Assembly (NCBI GenBank): GCA_964396895.1
Contig: CAYNGJ010000027.1
Location: 1-45,762, forward strand
Direction of reading: 5' to 3'
Source: UBA2334 sp964396895
Lineage (GTDB): Bacteria > Pseudomonadota > Gammaproteobacteria > Burkholderiales > Burkholderiaceae_C
DNA: 45,762 nucleotides
The notes beneath the pieces are model-generated. The model was given only the letters and a program-made list of their open reading frames with translations, ran no database searches and was not told the origin of the DNA. This document shows positions 24,767-32,753 of this stretch, piece by piece (position 1 is the first letter of the stretch; each line of letters opens with the position of its first letter). The translations under genes and the position numbers were made by a program.

Positions 24767-24811
24767 TGCCTTCAACGGCGCGCCGGTTCGCGGGTTTCCC
24801 CCAATGCACTC

Positions 24812-24829
24812 GTTAATTAATTAATTAAC
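24812..24829. promoter_or_regulatory. Perfect TTAA-repeat palindrome before gtsA
   Basis: GTTAATTAATTAATTAAC: four tandem TTAA units forming an 18-bp perfect palindrome in otherwise GC-rich DNA, 80 bp before the gtsA start. It could be a regulator site, an UP-like AT element, or a length-variable tetranucleotide tract. A further hairpin CCCGAC/GTCGGG follows at 24840-24860. Confidence 0.45.
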
Positions 24830-24909
24830 AATGAACGCACCCGACGCGCTTTGTGTCGGGGCCAGCGACAAACCAGGGTCCACCGACCCGCGCACCGGAG
24901 ACAAACCGA

Positions 24910-26151
24910 ATGAAACTCAACCGAGTCCTGACCGCGGCACTGGCCGCCATTGCCCTGAACGCCGTGGCCGGCGAAGTCGAGGTCCTGCACTATTGGACGT
25001 CGGGTGGCGAGGCCAAGTCCGCCGCCGAGCTGAAAAAAATCATGCAGGCCAAGGGCCATGTGTGGAAAGACTTTGCCGTGGCCGGTGGCGGTGGCGACAA
25101 CGCCGCCACGGTGCTGAAAAGCCGCGTGGTGTCGGGCAACCCGCCCGCTGCCGCGCAGATCAAAGGCCCCGCCATTCAGGAATGGGCGGCCGAAGGCGTG
25201 CTGGCCAATCTGGATGCCGTGGCCAAGGCCGAGAACTGGGACAGCCTGTTGCCCGGCGTGGTCGCCAACGTGATGAAGCACAAAGGCCACTACGTGGCGG
25301 CGCCCGTCAACGTGCACCGCGTCAACTGGGTGTGGGCCAACGCCGATGTGCTGAAAAAGGCCGGTGTGGCGGCCATGCCCAAGACCTTAGACGAGTTTTT
25401 TGCCGCCGCCGACAAAATCAAAAAAGCGGGCCTGATTGCCGTGGCCCATGGCGGCCAGAACTGGCAAGACTTCACCACCTTCGAGTCCGTGGTGCTGGGC
25501 GTGGGGGGTGCCAAGTTCTACCAGGACGCCTTGGTCAAGCTGGACCAGAAAGCCCTGGCCAGCCCCACCATGACCCAATCGCTGGAAACCTTCCGCAAAA
25601 TCAAGGGCTACACCGACGCGGCCTCCCCCGGGCGCGACTGGAACCTGGCCACCGCCATGGTCATGCAAGGCAAGGCGGGCTTTCAGTTCATGGGTGACTG
25701 GGCCAAGGGTGAATTTCTGGCCGCGGGCAAGGTGCCGGGCAAAGACTTTTTGTGCGCCGCTGCCCCCGGCACGGGCAACGCCTTCACCTTCAACGTGGAC
25801 TCGTTTGCCCTCTACAAGCTGAAAGACGCCGGTGCCCAGAAGGCCCAGGCCGACCTGGCTGCAGCCATCATGAGCCCTGCCTTCCAGGAGGTGTTCAACC
25901 TGAACAAGGGGTCCATCCCGGTGCGCCTGAACATGGACATGGCCAAGTTCGACGACTGCGCCAAGCTCTCGGCCAAGGACTTTGTGGACACCGCCAAAAC
26001 CGGTGGTCTGGTGCCCTCGGCCGCCCACGGCATGGCCATCAGCCCAGCGGCTGAAGGCGCCATCAAAGACGTGGTGAGCCAGTTCTGGAACGACGACAAG
26101 ATCTCCGTCGCCGACGCACAGAAAAAGATCGCTTCCGCCGCCAAACAGTAA
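24910..26151 (+). CDS. gtsA: Glucose ABC transporter substrate-binding protein (GtsA-like)
   Basis: 413-residue periplasmic binding protein with signal peptide MKLNRVLTAALAAIALNAVA. The mature start EVEVLHYWTSGGEA and the block VAGGGGDNAATVLKSR closely follow the Pseudomonas GtsA-type glucose-binding proteins. Later blocks include GGQNWQDFTTFESV and FMGDWAKGEFLAAGKVPG. It delivers glucose to the GtsBC permease. An RBS-like GGAGAC precedes the ATG. Confidence 0.92.
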   Translation: MKLNRVLTAALAAIALNAVAGEVEVLHYWTSGGEAKSAAELKKIMQAKGHVWKDFAVAGGGGDNAATVLKSRVVSGNPPAAAQIKGPAIQEWAAEGVLANLDAVAKAENWDSLLPGVVANVMKHKGHYVAAPVNVHRVNWVWANADVLKKAGVAAMPKTLDEFFAAADKIKKAGLIAVAHGGQNWQDFTTFESVVLGVGGAKFYQDALVKLDQKALASPTMTQSLETFRKIKGYTDAASPGRDWNLATAMVMQGKAGFQFMGDWAKGEFLAAGKVPGKDFLCAAAPGTGNAFTFNVDSFALYKLKDAGAQKAQADLAAAIMSPAFQEVFNLNKGSIPVRLNMDMAKFDDCAKLSAKDFVDTAKTGGLVPSAAHGMAISPAAEGAIKDVVSQFWNDDKISVADAQKKIASAAKQ

Positions 26152-26220
26152 GGCCAACCGGCCGGCGGGGCCGGGCGCTGGCCCGCCCCCGCAGGCCCGG
26201 TGTTCACCGGAAAGCCTCCC

Positions 26221-27102
26221 ATGAGTAGAACTTTAGAGACGGCGCTGCCCAAGCTCGTCATCGCGCCTGGCTTTGTGCTGGGTTTTGCCTTCATTTACGG
26301 ACTGATGATCTGGAACGGCGTGCTGTCCCTGACCGGCTCGCGCATGCTGCCCAACTACGAGACCTTTGTGGGGTTGGAGCAGTACGCCAAGCTGTGGGAA
26401 ATGGACCGCTGGTGGCTGGCGCTGAAGAATCTGGGCATTTTCAGCGTGCTCTACGTGGGCGGTTCGCTGCTCATTGGCCTGGCCCTGGCCGTGGTGCTGG
26501 ACCAGAAGGTGCGCGCCGAGGGTGCGCTGCGCACCATTTACCTCTACCCCATGGCGCTGTCCTTCATCGTGACCGGCACCGCCTGGAAGTGGATGCTCAA
26601 CCCCAGCCTGGGCCTGGAAAAGCTCATGCACGACCTGGGTTGGGCCAGCTTCAGCTTCGACTGGCTGGTGCAGGGCGAGACGGCCATTTACTGCGTGGTG
26701 CTGGCCGGCATCTGGCAAAGCGCCGGGTTTGCCATGGCGCTGTTTCTGGCGGGCCTGCGCGGCATTGACGACAGCCTCATCAAGGCCGCCCAGATTGACG
26801 GGGCCAGCCTGCCGCGCATTTACTGGCGGGTGGTGCTGCCCATCCTGCGGCCAGTGGTGTTCTCCACCATCATGGTGTTGTCGCACCTGTCCATCAAAAG
26901 TTTCGACCTGGTGATGGCGCTGACCGGCGGCGGCCCCGGCTACGCCACCGACGTGCCCGCCACCTTCATGTACGTGATGAGTTTCACCCGGGGCCAGATT
27001 GGGCTGGGCGCGGCCAGCGCCACCATGATGCTGGCCACCGTGGCCGCCATCGTCGTGCCCTACCTGTACAGCGAACTGCGGAGCAAACCCCATGAGCACT
27101 GA
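26221..27102 (+). CDS. gtsB: Sugar ABC transporter permease (GtsB-like)
   Basis: 293-residue inner-membrane permease with six predicted helices and the EAA-loop region LIKAAQIDGASLPRIYWRVVLP that docks to the ATPase. It begins MSRTLETALPK at 26221; an in-frame GTG at 26200 is less likely. It lies 69 bp after gtsA and overlaps gtsC by 11 bp. Confidence 0.94.
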   Translation: MSRTLETALPKLVIAPGFVLGFAFIYGLMIWNGVLSLTGSRMLPNYETFVGLEQYAKLWEMDRWWLALKNLGIFSVLYVGGSLLIGLALAVVLDQKVRAEGALRTIYLYPMALSFIVTGTAWKWMLNPSLGLEKLMHDLGWASFSFDWLVQGETAIYCVVLAGIWQSAGFAMALFLAGLRGIDDSLIKAAQIDGASLPRIYWRVVLPILRPVVFSTIMVLSHLSIKSFDLVMALTGGGPGYATDVPATFMYVMSFTRGQIGLGAASATMMLATVAAIVVPYLYSELRSKPHEH

Positions 27103-27979
27103 CGCCCTGGCCTTGCGCCACAACCCCTGGCCCGCCCGCGTGGGGCGTGCCCTGATTTATGCCGTGCTGCTGGTGGCGGCGCTGTTTTTCCTGGCCCCGC
27201 TGTACGTGATGCTGGTGACCGCCTTCAAGGATGCCCAGGAAATCCGCAGCGGCAACCTGCTCAGCCTGCCCGGCAGCCTCAATTTCAGCGCCTGGGGCCA
27301 GGCCTGGAGGACGGCCTGCACCGGCACCGACTGCCGGGGGCTGCAGCCCTACTTCTGGAACTCGGTGCTCATGGTGGTGCCCGCCGTGCTGCTGTCCACG
27401 CTGTGGGGTGCGCTCAATGGTTATGTGCTCAGCCTGTGGAAGTTTCGCGGCAGCGAGCTGCTGTTTGGCTTCATGCTGTTCGGGGTGTTCATGCCGTTTC
27501 AGGTGGTGCTGCTGCCCATGAGCCAGGTGCTGGGCTGGCTGGGCATTTCCAGTTCGGTGGGCGGGCTGATTCTGGTGCACTGCCTGGCCGGTCTGGCCAG
27601 CACCACGCTGTTCTTTCGCAACTACTACGCCGCCGTGCCCAAGGATTTGATCAACGCCGCGCGCATCGACGGGGCGGGCTTCTGGCGCATTTTCTTTCGC
27701 ATCATCGTGCCGCTGTCCACCCCCATCGTCATGGTCACGCTGATCTGGCAGTTCACCGCCATCTGGAACGACTTTCTGTTTGGCGTGGCCTTCAGCGGGG
27801 CCGACAGCAAGCCCGTGACCGTGGGCCTGAACAACATGGTCAACACCAGCAGCAGCGTCAAAAACTATCAGGTGGACATGGCCGCCGCCCTCATCGCGGG
27901 CCTGCCCACCATGCTGATTTATGTGCTGGCGGGCAAGTACTTCCTCAAAGGCCTGACGGCGGGTGCCGTCAAAGGTTGA
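27092..27979 (+). CDS. gtsC: Sugar ABC transporter permease (GtsC-like)
   Basis: 295-residue second permease of the glucose importer, six helices, with EAA loop LINAARIDGAGFWRIFFRIIVP. The start overlaps gtsB (27092-27102), so translation is coupled. The family block LLFGFMLFGVFMPFQVVLLP is clear. The stop is followed within 10 bp by a copy of the interspersed AT-rich element. Confidence 0.94.
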   Translation: MSTDALALRHNPWPARVGRALIYAVLLVAALFFLAPLYVMLVTAFKDAQEIRSGNLLSLPGSLNFSAWGQAWRTACTGTDCRGLQPYFWNSVLMVVPAVLLSTLWGALNGYVLSLWKFRGSELLFGFMLFGVFMPFQVVLLPMSQVLGWLGISSSVGGLILVHCLAGLASTTLFFRNYYAAVPKDLINAARIDGAGFWRIFFRIIVPLSTPIVMVTLIWQFTAIWNDFLFGVAFSGADSKPVTVGLNNMVNTSSSVKNYQVDMAAALIAGLPTMLIYVLAGKYFLKGLTAGAVKG

Positions 27980-27988
27980 TTTATAGCC

Positions 27989-28030
27989 AAATTGGCACCC
28001 ATCGCTTGTCTGTAAATACTTTACAGCTCC
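27989..28030 (+). repeat. Short AT-rich element, copy B (intergenic, gtsC-gtsD)
   Basis: Core starts AAATTGGCACCC and includes CGCTTG. It matches the copy at 39744-39785 at 24 of 42 positions without gaps, almost all in the left half. The flank carries the small palindrome GCCAAATTGGC. It lies between gtsC and gtsD and could affect operon mRNA. Confidence 0.55.
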
Positions 28031-28058
28031 TTTTTATTCTTGATTCGAAAGCTCCGTC

Positions 28059-29138
28059 ATGGCCTCCGCACTGCACATCCAGGGCATACGCAAAACCTTC
28101 GGCAAAGGCGACAAAACCGTCGAGGTGTTGAAAAAAATCGACATCGACGTCGCCCCCGGCGAATTCCTCATCCTCGTCGGCCCCTCGGGCTGTGGCAAAA
28201 GCACGCTGCTCAACCTCATCGCCGGTCTGGAAGACCCCACCGAAGGCGAGATCCGCATTGGCCAGCGCAACGTGGTGGGCGTGGCCCCGGCGCAGCGCGA
28301 CATTGCCATGGTGTTCCAGAGCTATGCGCTCTACCCCACCATGAGCGTGGCCGACAACATCGGCTTCGCGCTGGAGATGCGCAAGGTGCCCAAACCCGAG
28401 CGCCAGAAACGCATTGCCGAGGTGGCCGCCATGCTGCAAATCGAGCACCTGCTGGACCGCCGCCCCGCCCAGCTCAGCGGCGGCCAACGCCAGCGCGTGG
28501 CGATGGGCCGCGCCCTGGCCCGCCAGCCCCAGCTGTTTCTGTTCGACGAGCCGCTGAGTAACCTCGACGCCAAGCTGCGCGTGGAAATGCGCGCCGAGAT
28601 CAAGCGGCTGCACCAGCTCAGCGGCATCACCAGCGTGTACGTCACCCACGACCAGATCGAAGCCATGACGCTGGGCAGCCGCATTGCCGTGATGAAGGGC
28701 GGTGTGTTGCAGCAACTGGGCACGCCCGAGGCCATTTACGACCGCCCCGCCAACACCTACGTGGCCACCTTCATTGGCTCGCCCACCATGAACCTGATAG
28801 CAGGAAAGCCAATGTTTGAAAGCGGCAGGGCTGATTTTGACATCAAAAACGCCCGTTTGCTACTGGATTGCCCGACCCAGGAGGGCACCGAGGTGCTGAT
28901 GGGCCTGCGGCCCGAGCACATCCGGTTCGACGATGCGTCGGCCTGGCGCGGCACGGTGTCACTGGTCGAGCCCACAGGGGCCGATACCTATGTGGTGGTG
29001 CGCACCGATGCGGGCGACATCACCGTGCGCGTGGCTCCACACAGCACGCTGGCCGTGGGCGAGCGCGTGGGCCTGGCGGTGACCGCCCAGCGGGCGAGCT
29101 GGTTCGAAGCCTCCACCGGCCAACGGCTGGCGGACTGA
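28059..29138 (+). CDS. gtsD: Sugar ABC transporter ATPase (GtsD/UgpC/MsmK-like)
   Basis: 359-residue ATPase energising glucose import: Walker A GPSGCGKST, signature LSGGQRQRVAMGRAL, Walker B LFLFDEPLSNLD, switch His in YVTHDQIEAM. The C-terminal regulatory (TOBE/MalK-type) domain follows GLRPEHIRF. Residues 247-264, at the junction of the two domains (IAGKP, FESG, DFDIKN), are encoded by AT-rich DNA that includes an antisense copy of the interspersed element, in frame. Length is normal, so the element replaces rather than extends a variable linker. Confidence 0.95.
   Translation: MASALHIQGIRKTFGKGDKTVEVLKKIDIDVAPGEFLILVGPSGCGKSTLLNLIAGLEDPTEGEIRIGQRNVVGVAPAQRDIAMVFQSYALYPTMSVADNIGFALEMRKVPKPERQKRIAEVAAMLQIEHLLDRRPAQLSGGQRQRVAMGRALARQPQLFLFDEPLSNLDAKLRVEMRAEIKRLHQLSGITSVYVTHDQIEAMTLGSRIAVMKGGVLQQLGTPEAIYDRPANTYVATFIGSPTMNLIAGKPMFESGRADFDIKNARLLLDCPTQEGTEVLMGLRPEHIRFDDASAWRGTVSLVEPTGADTYVVVRTDAGDITVRVAPHSTLAVGERVGLAVTAQRASWFEASTGQRLAD
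28797..28838 (-). repeat. Short AT-rich element, copy G (inside gtsD, antisense)
   Basis: Reverse complement carries AAAATCAGCCC, CCGCTT, ACATTGG and TGCTAT. It matches the cca copy at 23 of 42 and the 39744 copy at 21 of 42 positions without gaps. It is read by gtsD in the same frame as the cca copy. The two peptides share I-A-x-K-P at the start and, just beyond the core, a D-x-K-N. Confidence 0.55.
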
Positions 29139-29203
29139 GGCCGTCCGCAGCCCGTCCGCAGTGACCCACCAGCAAGGCCCGGGCCGCATGACCTGCCAGC
29201 GGG

Positions 29204-30616
29204 TCAGGCCTGACCGGTGACCCCGGCGGGCAGTGGCAGGCTCAGCGTCACCGTCAGCCCGCCGGTTGGCGAGGCCGCCGCGCTGGCCCCACCGCCATGG
29301 CGGCGCGCCACCTCTTGCACGATGGCCAGGCCCAGGCCGCAGCCGCCGGGCAGGGTGCTGGCGCGCCAGAAGCGCTGAAACACCTGGGCCAACTGCTCGG
29401 GCGGCAGGCCGGGGCCGTTGTCTTCCAGCGCCAGCAAGGCGGTGTGGTGGGTGTCATCGCGCGACACCCTGAGGGTGATGCGGCTGCCGCGTGGTGTGTA
29501 CCGCAGGGCGTTGTCCAGCAGGTTGGCCAGGGCCTCGCGCAACTGCAGCGCATCGCCGTGCAGGGGCAGCTGGTCTTCGCCTTCGTAGCCCAGGTCCATG
29601 CCAGCGGCCAGGGCACGGGGCGTCCACTCGCGGGCCACGTCGCGGGCCAGGTGGGCCACGTCCATGGCTTCGCGGCGGGCGTGGGTTTCGGTGCGGGCCA
29701 GCGTCAGCAGCTGGTGCACCAGGTGGGCGCTGCGCTGGGCGCCGGTCAGCACCTTGGCCAGGCGCTCGGCCATGGCCGGGTCGCTGGTCTGGCGTTGGGC
29801 CAGCTCCACCTGGCTGATCAGCCCGGCCAGCGGCGTGCGCAGCTGGTGGGCAGCGTCGTTCAGAAACCGCTTCTCCTGGCTCAGGTTGCGTGCCACCTGG
29901 GCCAGCAGGCCATTGACGGCCAGCACCAGGGCGTGCACTTCGGTGGGCGCTTGCTGAACGGCGATGGGTGAGAGTGCATCCACCGCGCGGTGCTCCAGTT
30001 GTGAGGCCAGCCGCGTCAGCGGGGCCAGGCCCCGGCGTATGCCGGCGTGCACCAGCAGGCTGAGCAAGGCGCCCAGGGCCAGCAGCGGGGCCAGCATGTC
30101 GGCCACCAGCTCGCCGGCAATGCGCTGCTGCACCGCCAAGCCCTTGCCCACCTGCACCCGCAGCACCTGAGGGACGTCGGGCTCGCCGTAGCCCAGGTCC
30201 AGGGTAACGATGCGCAGCGGCTTGCCGTCCAGCTCGCCGGTGTGGAACTGGGGCGCGGCGGTGGACGTGGTGCTGCCAGCCGCGGGCGGTTGTGGCAGGC
30301 GGCCATTGCCCAGCAAAAACTGACCGGGCGGGGATGACACCATGTAGGCTAGGCGGTCGTTGGGGTCTTGCTCCAGCACGTCCTGCGCCGCGCGTGGGAA
30401 GTCGATGAGCAGGCCCGAGCCCACGGGTTTGACTTGGCGCGCCAGCGCCCGCACCGATTGGCTGAGCGACTGGTCAATGCCTTTCTCCACATAGCTGAGC
30501 GCCATGCGGTAGGCCAGCAGCCCGCCGCCCGCCCACAGCACCAGTTGCGGCAGCAGCAGCCACAGCAGCAGCTGGCGCCGCAGCGACAGGCCTGGCCACC
30601 AGCGGGGGGTGAACAC
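29204..30616 (-). CDS. TctE-type sensor histidine kinase
   Basis: 470-residue membrane kinase: N-terminal helix, periplasmic domain of about 130 residues, second helix (LLALGALLSLLVH), HAMP-like region, HisKA H-box RFLNDAAHQLRTPLAG, and HATPase motifs (LANLLDNALRYTP, EDNGPGLPP, GCGLGLAIVQEV). It follows its regulator by 3 bp. The family resembles TctE/QseC kinases that respond to carboxylates or other small molecules. It converges with gtsD, which raises the possibility that it senses sugar supply, but nothing in the sequence proves this. Confidence 0.93.
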   Translation of the reverse strand: MFTPRWWPGLSLRRQLLLWLLLPQLVLWAGGGLLAYRMALSYVEKGIDQSLSQSVRALARQVKPVGSGLLIDFPRAAQDVLEQDPNDRLAYMVSSPPGQFLLGNGRLPQPPAAGSTTSTAAPQFHTGELDGKPLRIVTLDLGYGEPDVPQVLRVQVGKGLAVQQRIAGELVADMLAPLLALGALLSLLVHAGIRRGLAPLTRLASQLEHRAVDALSPIAVQQAPTEVHALVLAVNGLLAQVARNLSQEKRFLNDAAHQLRTPLAGLISQVELAQRQTSDPAMAERLAKVLTGAQRSAHLVHQLLTLARTETHARREAMDVAHLARDVAREWTPRALAAGMDLGYEGEDQLPLHGDALQLREALANLLDNALRYTPRGSRITLRVSRDDTHHTALLALEDNGPGLPPEQLAQVFQRFWRASTLPGGCGLGLAIVQEVARRHGGGASAAASPTGGLTVTLSLPLPAGVTGQA

Positions 30617-30619
30617 GGT

Positions 30620-31354
30620 TCAGGCGCCGGGGCCGTCGAGCAAGTAGCCCAGGCCCCGGATGTTGCGAATGCCGTAGGCCGACCCGGCCAGCTTGCGGCG
30701 CAGGCGGTGCACGTACACCTCCAGGGCGTTGGACGAGAGGGCGCCCGCCGCCCCCGGCTCACCGGGCTGGGCTTGCCAGGCGGCCAGCACCGCTTCGCGG
30801 CTGACGACCTGGCCTTGCTGGTTCAGCAGCAGGTCCAGCAGGGCCCACTCGCGCGGCGTGAGGTCCAGTGCCGTGCTGCCCAGCCAGGCCCGGGGCAGTT
30901 GGGCATCCATGCTGAGGGTCGGGGTGGCCTGGGTGTCGGCGGGGGGCTGCAGGGCCGGTGCCGGGCTGGTCGTGGGCCCAAAGGCCGGCAGGCTGGCGCG
31001 GCGCAGCATGGACTGCAGGCGTGCCAGCAGCTCGTCCATGCTGAAGGGTTTGGTCAGGTAGTCGTCGGCCCCGGCGTTCAGGCCTTCCACCCGATCTTCC
31101 ACACCGTCGCGGGCGGTGAGGATGAGCACCGGCATGGCCGATTGGCGGGCGCGCAGCAGGCGCAGCACGGTCATGCCGTCCACCTGGGGCAGACCGAGGT
31201 CGAGCACCATGCCGTCGAACACCTGGGCCTGCAGCTGCGCCAGGGCGGCTTCGCCGTCGCTGGCCGTGCGGGTGGTGTGGCCGGCGCGGGTGAGCAGTTC
31301 GTCCAACCCGTCGCGCAGCAGTTCGTCGTCTTCAACGATGAGCAGGCGCGCCAT
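30620..31354 (-). CDS. OmpR-family response regulator (TctD-like)
   Basis: 244 residues: receiver domain with acidic pair EDDE, acceptor Asp51 in MVLDLGLPQVDG, Lys in LTKPFSMDELLARL, then a linker of about 45 residues that is longer than usual (PTTSPAPALQPP...), and a C-terminal winged helix (LTPREWALLDLLL, ALEVYVHRLRRKL, GIRNIRGLGYLL). Its start overlaps the end of cca by 23 bp and the kinase follows by 3 bp, so cca, regulator and kinase look cotranscribed. Confidence 0.95.
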   Translation of the reverse strand: MARLLIVEDDELLRDGLDELLTRAGHTTRTASDGEAALAQLQAQVFDGMVLDLGLPQVDGMTVLRLLRARQSAMPVLILTARDGVEDRVEGLNAGADDYLTKPFSMDELLARLQSMLRRASLPAFGPTTSPAPALQPPADTQATPTLSMDAQLPRAWLGSTALDLTPREWALLDLLLNQQGQVVSREAVLAAWQAQPGEPGAAGALSSNALEVYVHRLRRKLAGSAYGIRNIRGLGYLLDGPGA

Positions 31355-32696
31355 GGTGGGTCTCCGGTGGGGGGCTGGTGGGTGGGGCGCCGTCGAGTCC
31401 GGCGGCCTTGAGGGCGGCCACGCGGGCGGCGTGCACTGCTTGGGCAATGTGCTCGCCCAGGGGCTGGCGGGCATCGGGGGCGTGTGCCCTGGCCACTTCG
31501 GCGGCGTGGGCCGCCACGGCGGCGGTGTCCACCTGCTGGGCCGCGTGCAGGGCTTGCAGCAGGCGGAGGCGTTGGGGGTAGGGCTGCTCGGCCAGTCCAC
31601 CACGGCCACGGGCGTCGCATTCGCAGGCCAGCAGCACCTCGACAAAGCGCTCGGGGCGGCGCAGTGCGTCGCAGCGTTCGAGCAGGCGCACCAGGGCAGC
31701 GGCTGAAAAGTTGGCGCTGCGGTGGATGTTGCCGTGCTCGCGGGCGACCACGTCGGCCAGCTCGCGGCAGTCGCGTGGCACGCGCCAGCGCTCGCACACG
31801 CCTTTGAGCAGTCGGACACTGCGCTCCTCGTGGCCGATGTGGCGCGGCAGCACGTCGGCGGGGGTGGTGCCTTTGCCCAGGTCGTGGCACAGGCAGGCCA
31901 AGCGCACGGTCAGCGGGGCGTTCAGCCGCGCGGCCATGTCCATGACCAGCATCATGTGCACGCCGGTGTCCACCTCGGGGTGGTAGTCGGCGCGCTGGGG
32001 CACGCCCCACAGGCGGTGGAGTTCGGGCAGCAGCACGCGCAGGGCGCCGCAGTCGCGCAGCACCTGCAACATGCGCGAGGGCTGAGTCGACATCAACCCG
32101 CGCGACAACTCTTGCCACACGCGCTCGGGCACCAGGTGGTTGACCTCGCCGTCTTCCACCATCTCGCGCATCAGCGTCTGGGTTTCGGGGGCCACCGTGA
32201 AGTCGGTGAACCGGGCGGCCAGCCGCGCCAGTCGCAGCACGCGCACGGGGTCCTCGCGGAAGGCGGGGCTGACGTGGCGCAGCACTTTGGCCCGCAGGTC
32301 GGCCACGCCACCAAAGGGGTCCACGAGCTGTGTCAGGTCGGGCTGCGGCGGATTTTTTGTATCCAATTGGCCTTCACCGCAATACCCTATTGGTTTTGTT
32401 GCTATGGCGTTGATGGTCAAGTCGCGCCGGGCCAGGTCTTGCTCCAGCGTCACATCGGCCGCGGTGTGGAAGGTGAAGCCGTGGTAGCCGGGTGCGGTTT
32501 TTCGCTCGGTCCGGGCCAGTGCGTACTCCTCGCGGGTGTGCGGGTGCAAAAACACCGGAAAGTCTTTGCCCACAGGCAGGTAACCCTGTGCCGCCAGGGC
32601 TTCAGGGGTGGCGCCAACCACCACCCAGTCGCGTTCGTGTACGGGGAGGCCCAGCCACGCGTCGCGCACGGCCCCACCCACCATGTAAATGTCCAT
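31332..32696 (-). CDS. cca: Multifunctional CCA tRNA nucleotidyltransferase / phosphohydrolase
   Basis: 454-residue enzyme that adds or repairs the 3' CCA of tRNAs. The N-terminal nucleotidyltransferase has MVGGAVRD, ERDWVVVGA and the RRDLTINA motif; the HD domain with LACLCHDLGKG gives the phosphatase/phosphodiesterase activities of the long form. Immediately after DLTINAIA the usual short path to VDPFGG is extended by about 20 residues (KPIGYCGEGQLDTKN and following) encoded by AT-rich DNA. This coincides with an antisense copy of the interspersed element; the frame is kept and all motifs are intact. It overlaps the regulator gene by 23 bp. Confidence 0.95.
   Translation of the reverse strand: MDIYMVGGAVRDAWLGLPVHERDWVVVGATPEALAAQGYLPVGKDFPVFLHPHTREEYALARTERKTAPGYHGFTFHTAADVTLEQDLARRDLTINAIATKPIGYCGEGQLDTKNPPQPDLTQLVDPFGGVADLRAKVLRHVSPAFREDPVRVLRLARLAARFTDFTVAPETQTLMREMVEDGEVNHLVPERVWQELSRGLMSTQPSRMLQVLRDCGALRVLLPELHRLWGVPQRADYHPEVDTGVHMMLVMDMAARLNAPLTVRLACLCHDLGKGTTPADVLPRHIGHEERSVRLLKGVCERWRVPRDCRELADVVAREHGNIHRSANFSAAALVRLLERCDALRRPERFVEVLLACECDARGRGGLAEQPYPQRLRLLQALHAAQQVDTAAVAAHAAEVARAHAPDARQPLGEHIAQAVHAARVAALKAAGLDGAPPTSPPPETHHGAPAHR
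32364..32405 (+). repeat. Short AT-rich element, copy C (inside cca, antisense)
   Basis: CAATTGGC at the left, ATTG in the middle and TTGCTAT at the right. Spacing TTGGC-17-ATTG-6-TTGCTATG is identical to the intergenic copy at 39744-39785, with 25 of 42 matches without gaps. It encodes the insert after DLTINAIA in the CCA-adding enzyme, the clearest case of an element carried within a conserved coding region here. Confidence 0.75.
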
Positions 32697-32753
32697 GTGC
32701 CGATTGTCGCGCGGTCCGCTTGGCCTACCGTGCTCAGGGGTTGCGGACCAGGG

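Noticed and set aside
22601..24775. 724-residue minus-strand frame across the porin and glk
   Set aside because: Runs antisense to two well-recognised genes and resembles no known protein style; a GC-driven shadow.
24831..25697. Open frame starting at the ATG just after the TTAA palindrome
   Set aside because: Continues out of frame through gtsA with Arg/Gly-rich shadow sequence; the hairpin at 24840 makes translation there unlikely, though a short leader peptide is not excluded.
27993..28008. Sigma-54-like promoter in the element (TGGCAC then GCTTG)
   Set aside because: The GG and GC dinucleotides are 8 bases apart, not the 10 required, and the same spacing in other copies shows it is part of the repeat.
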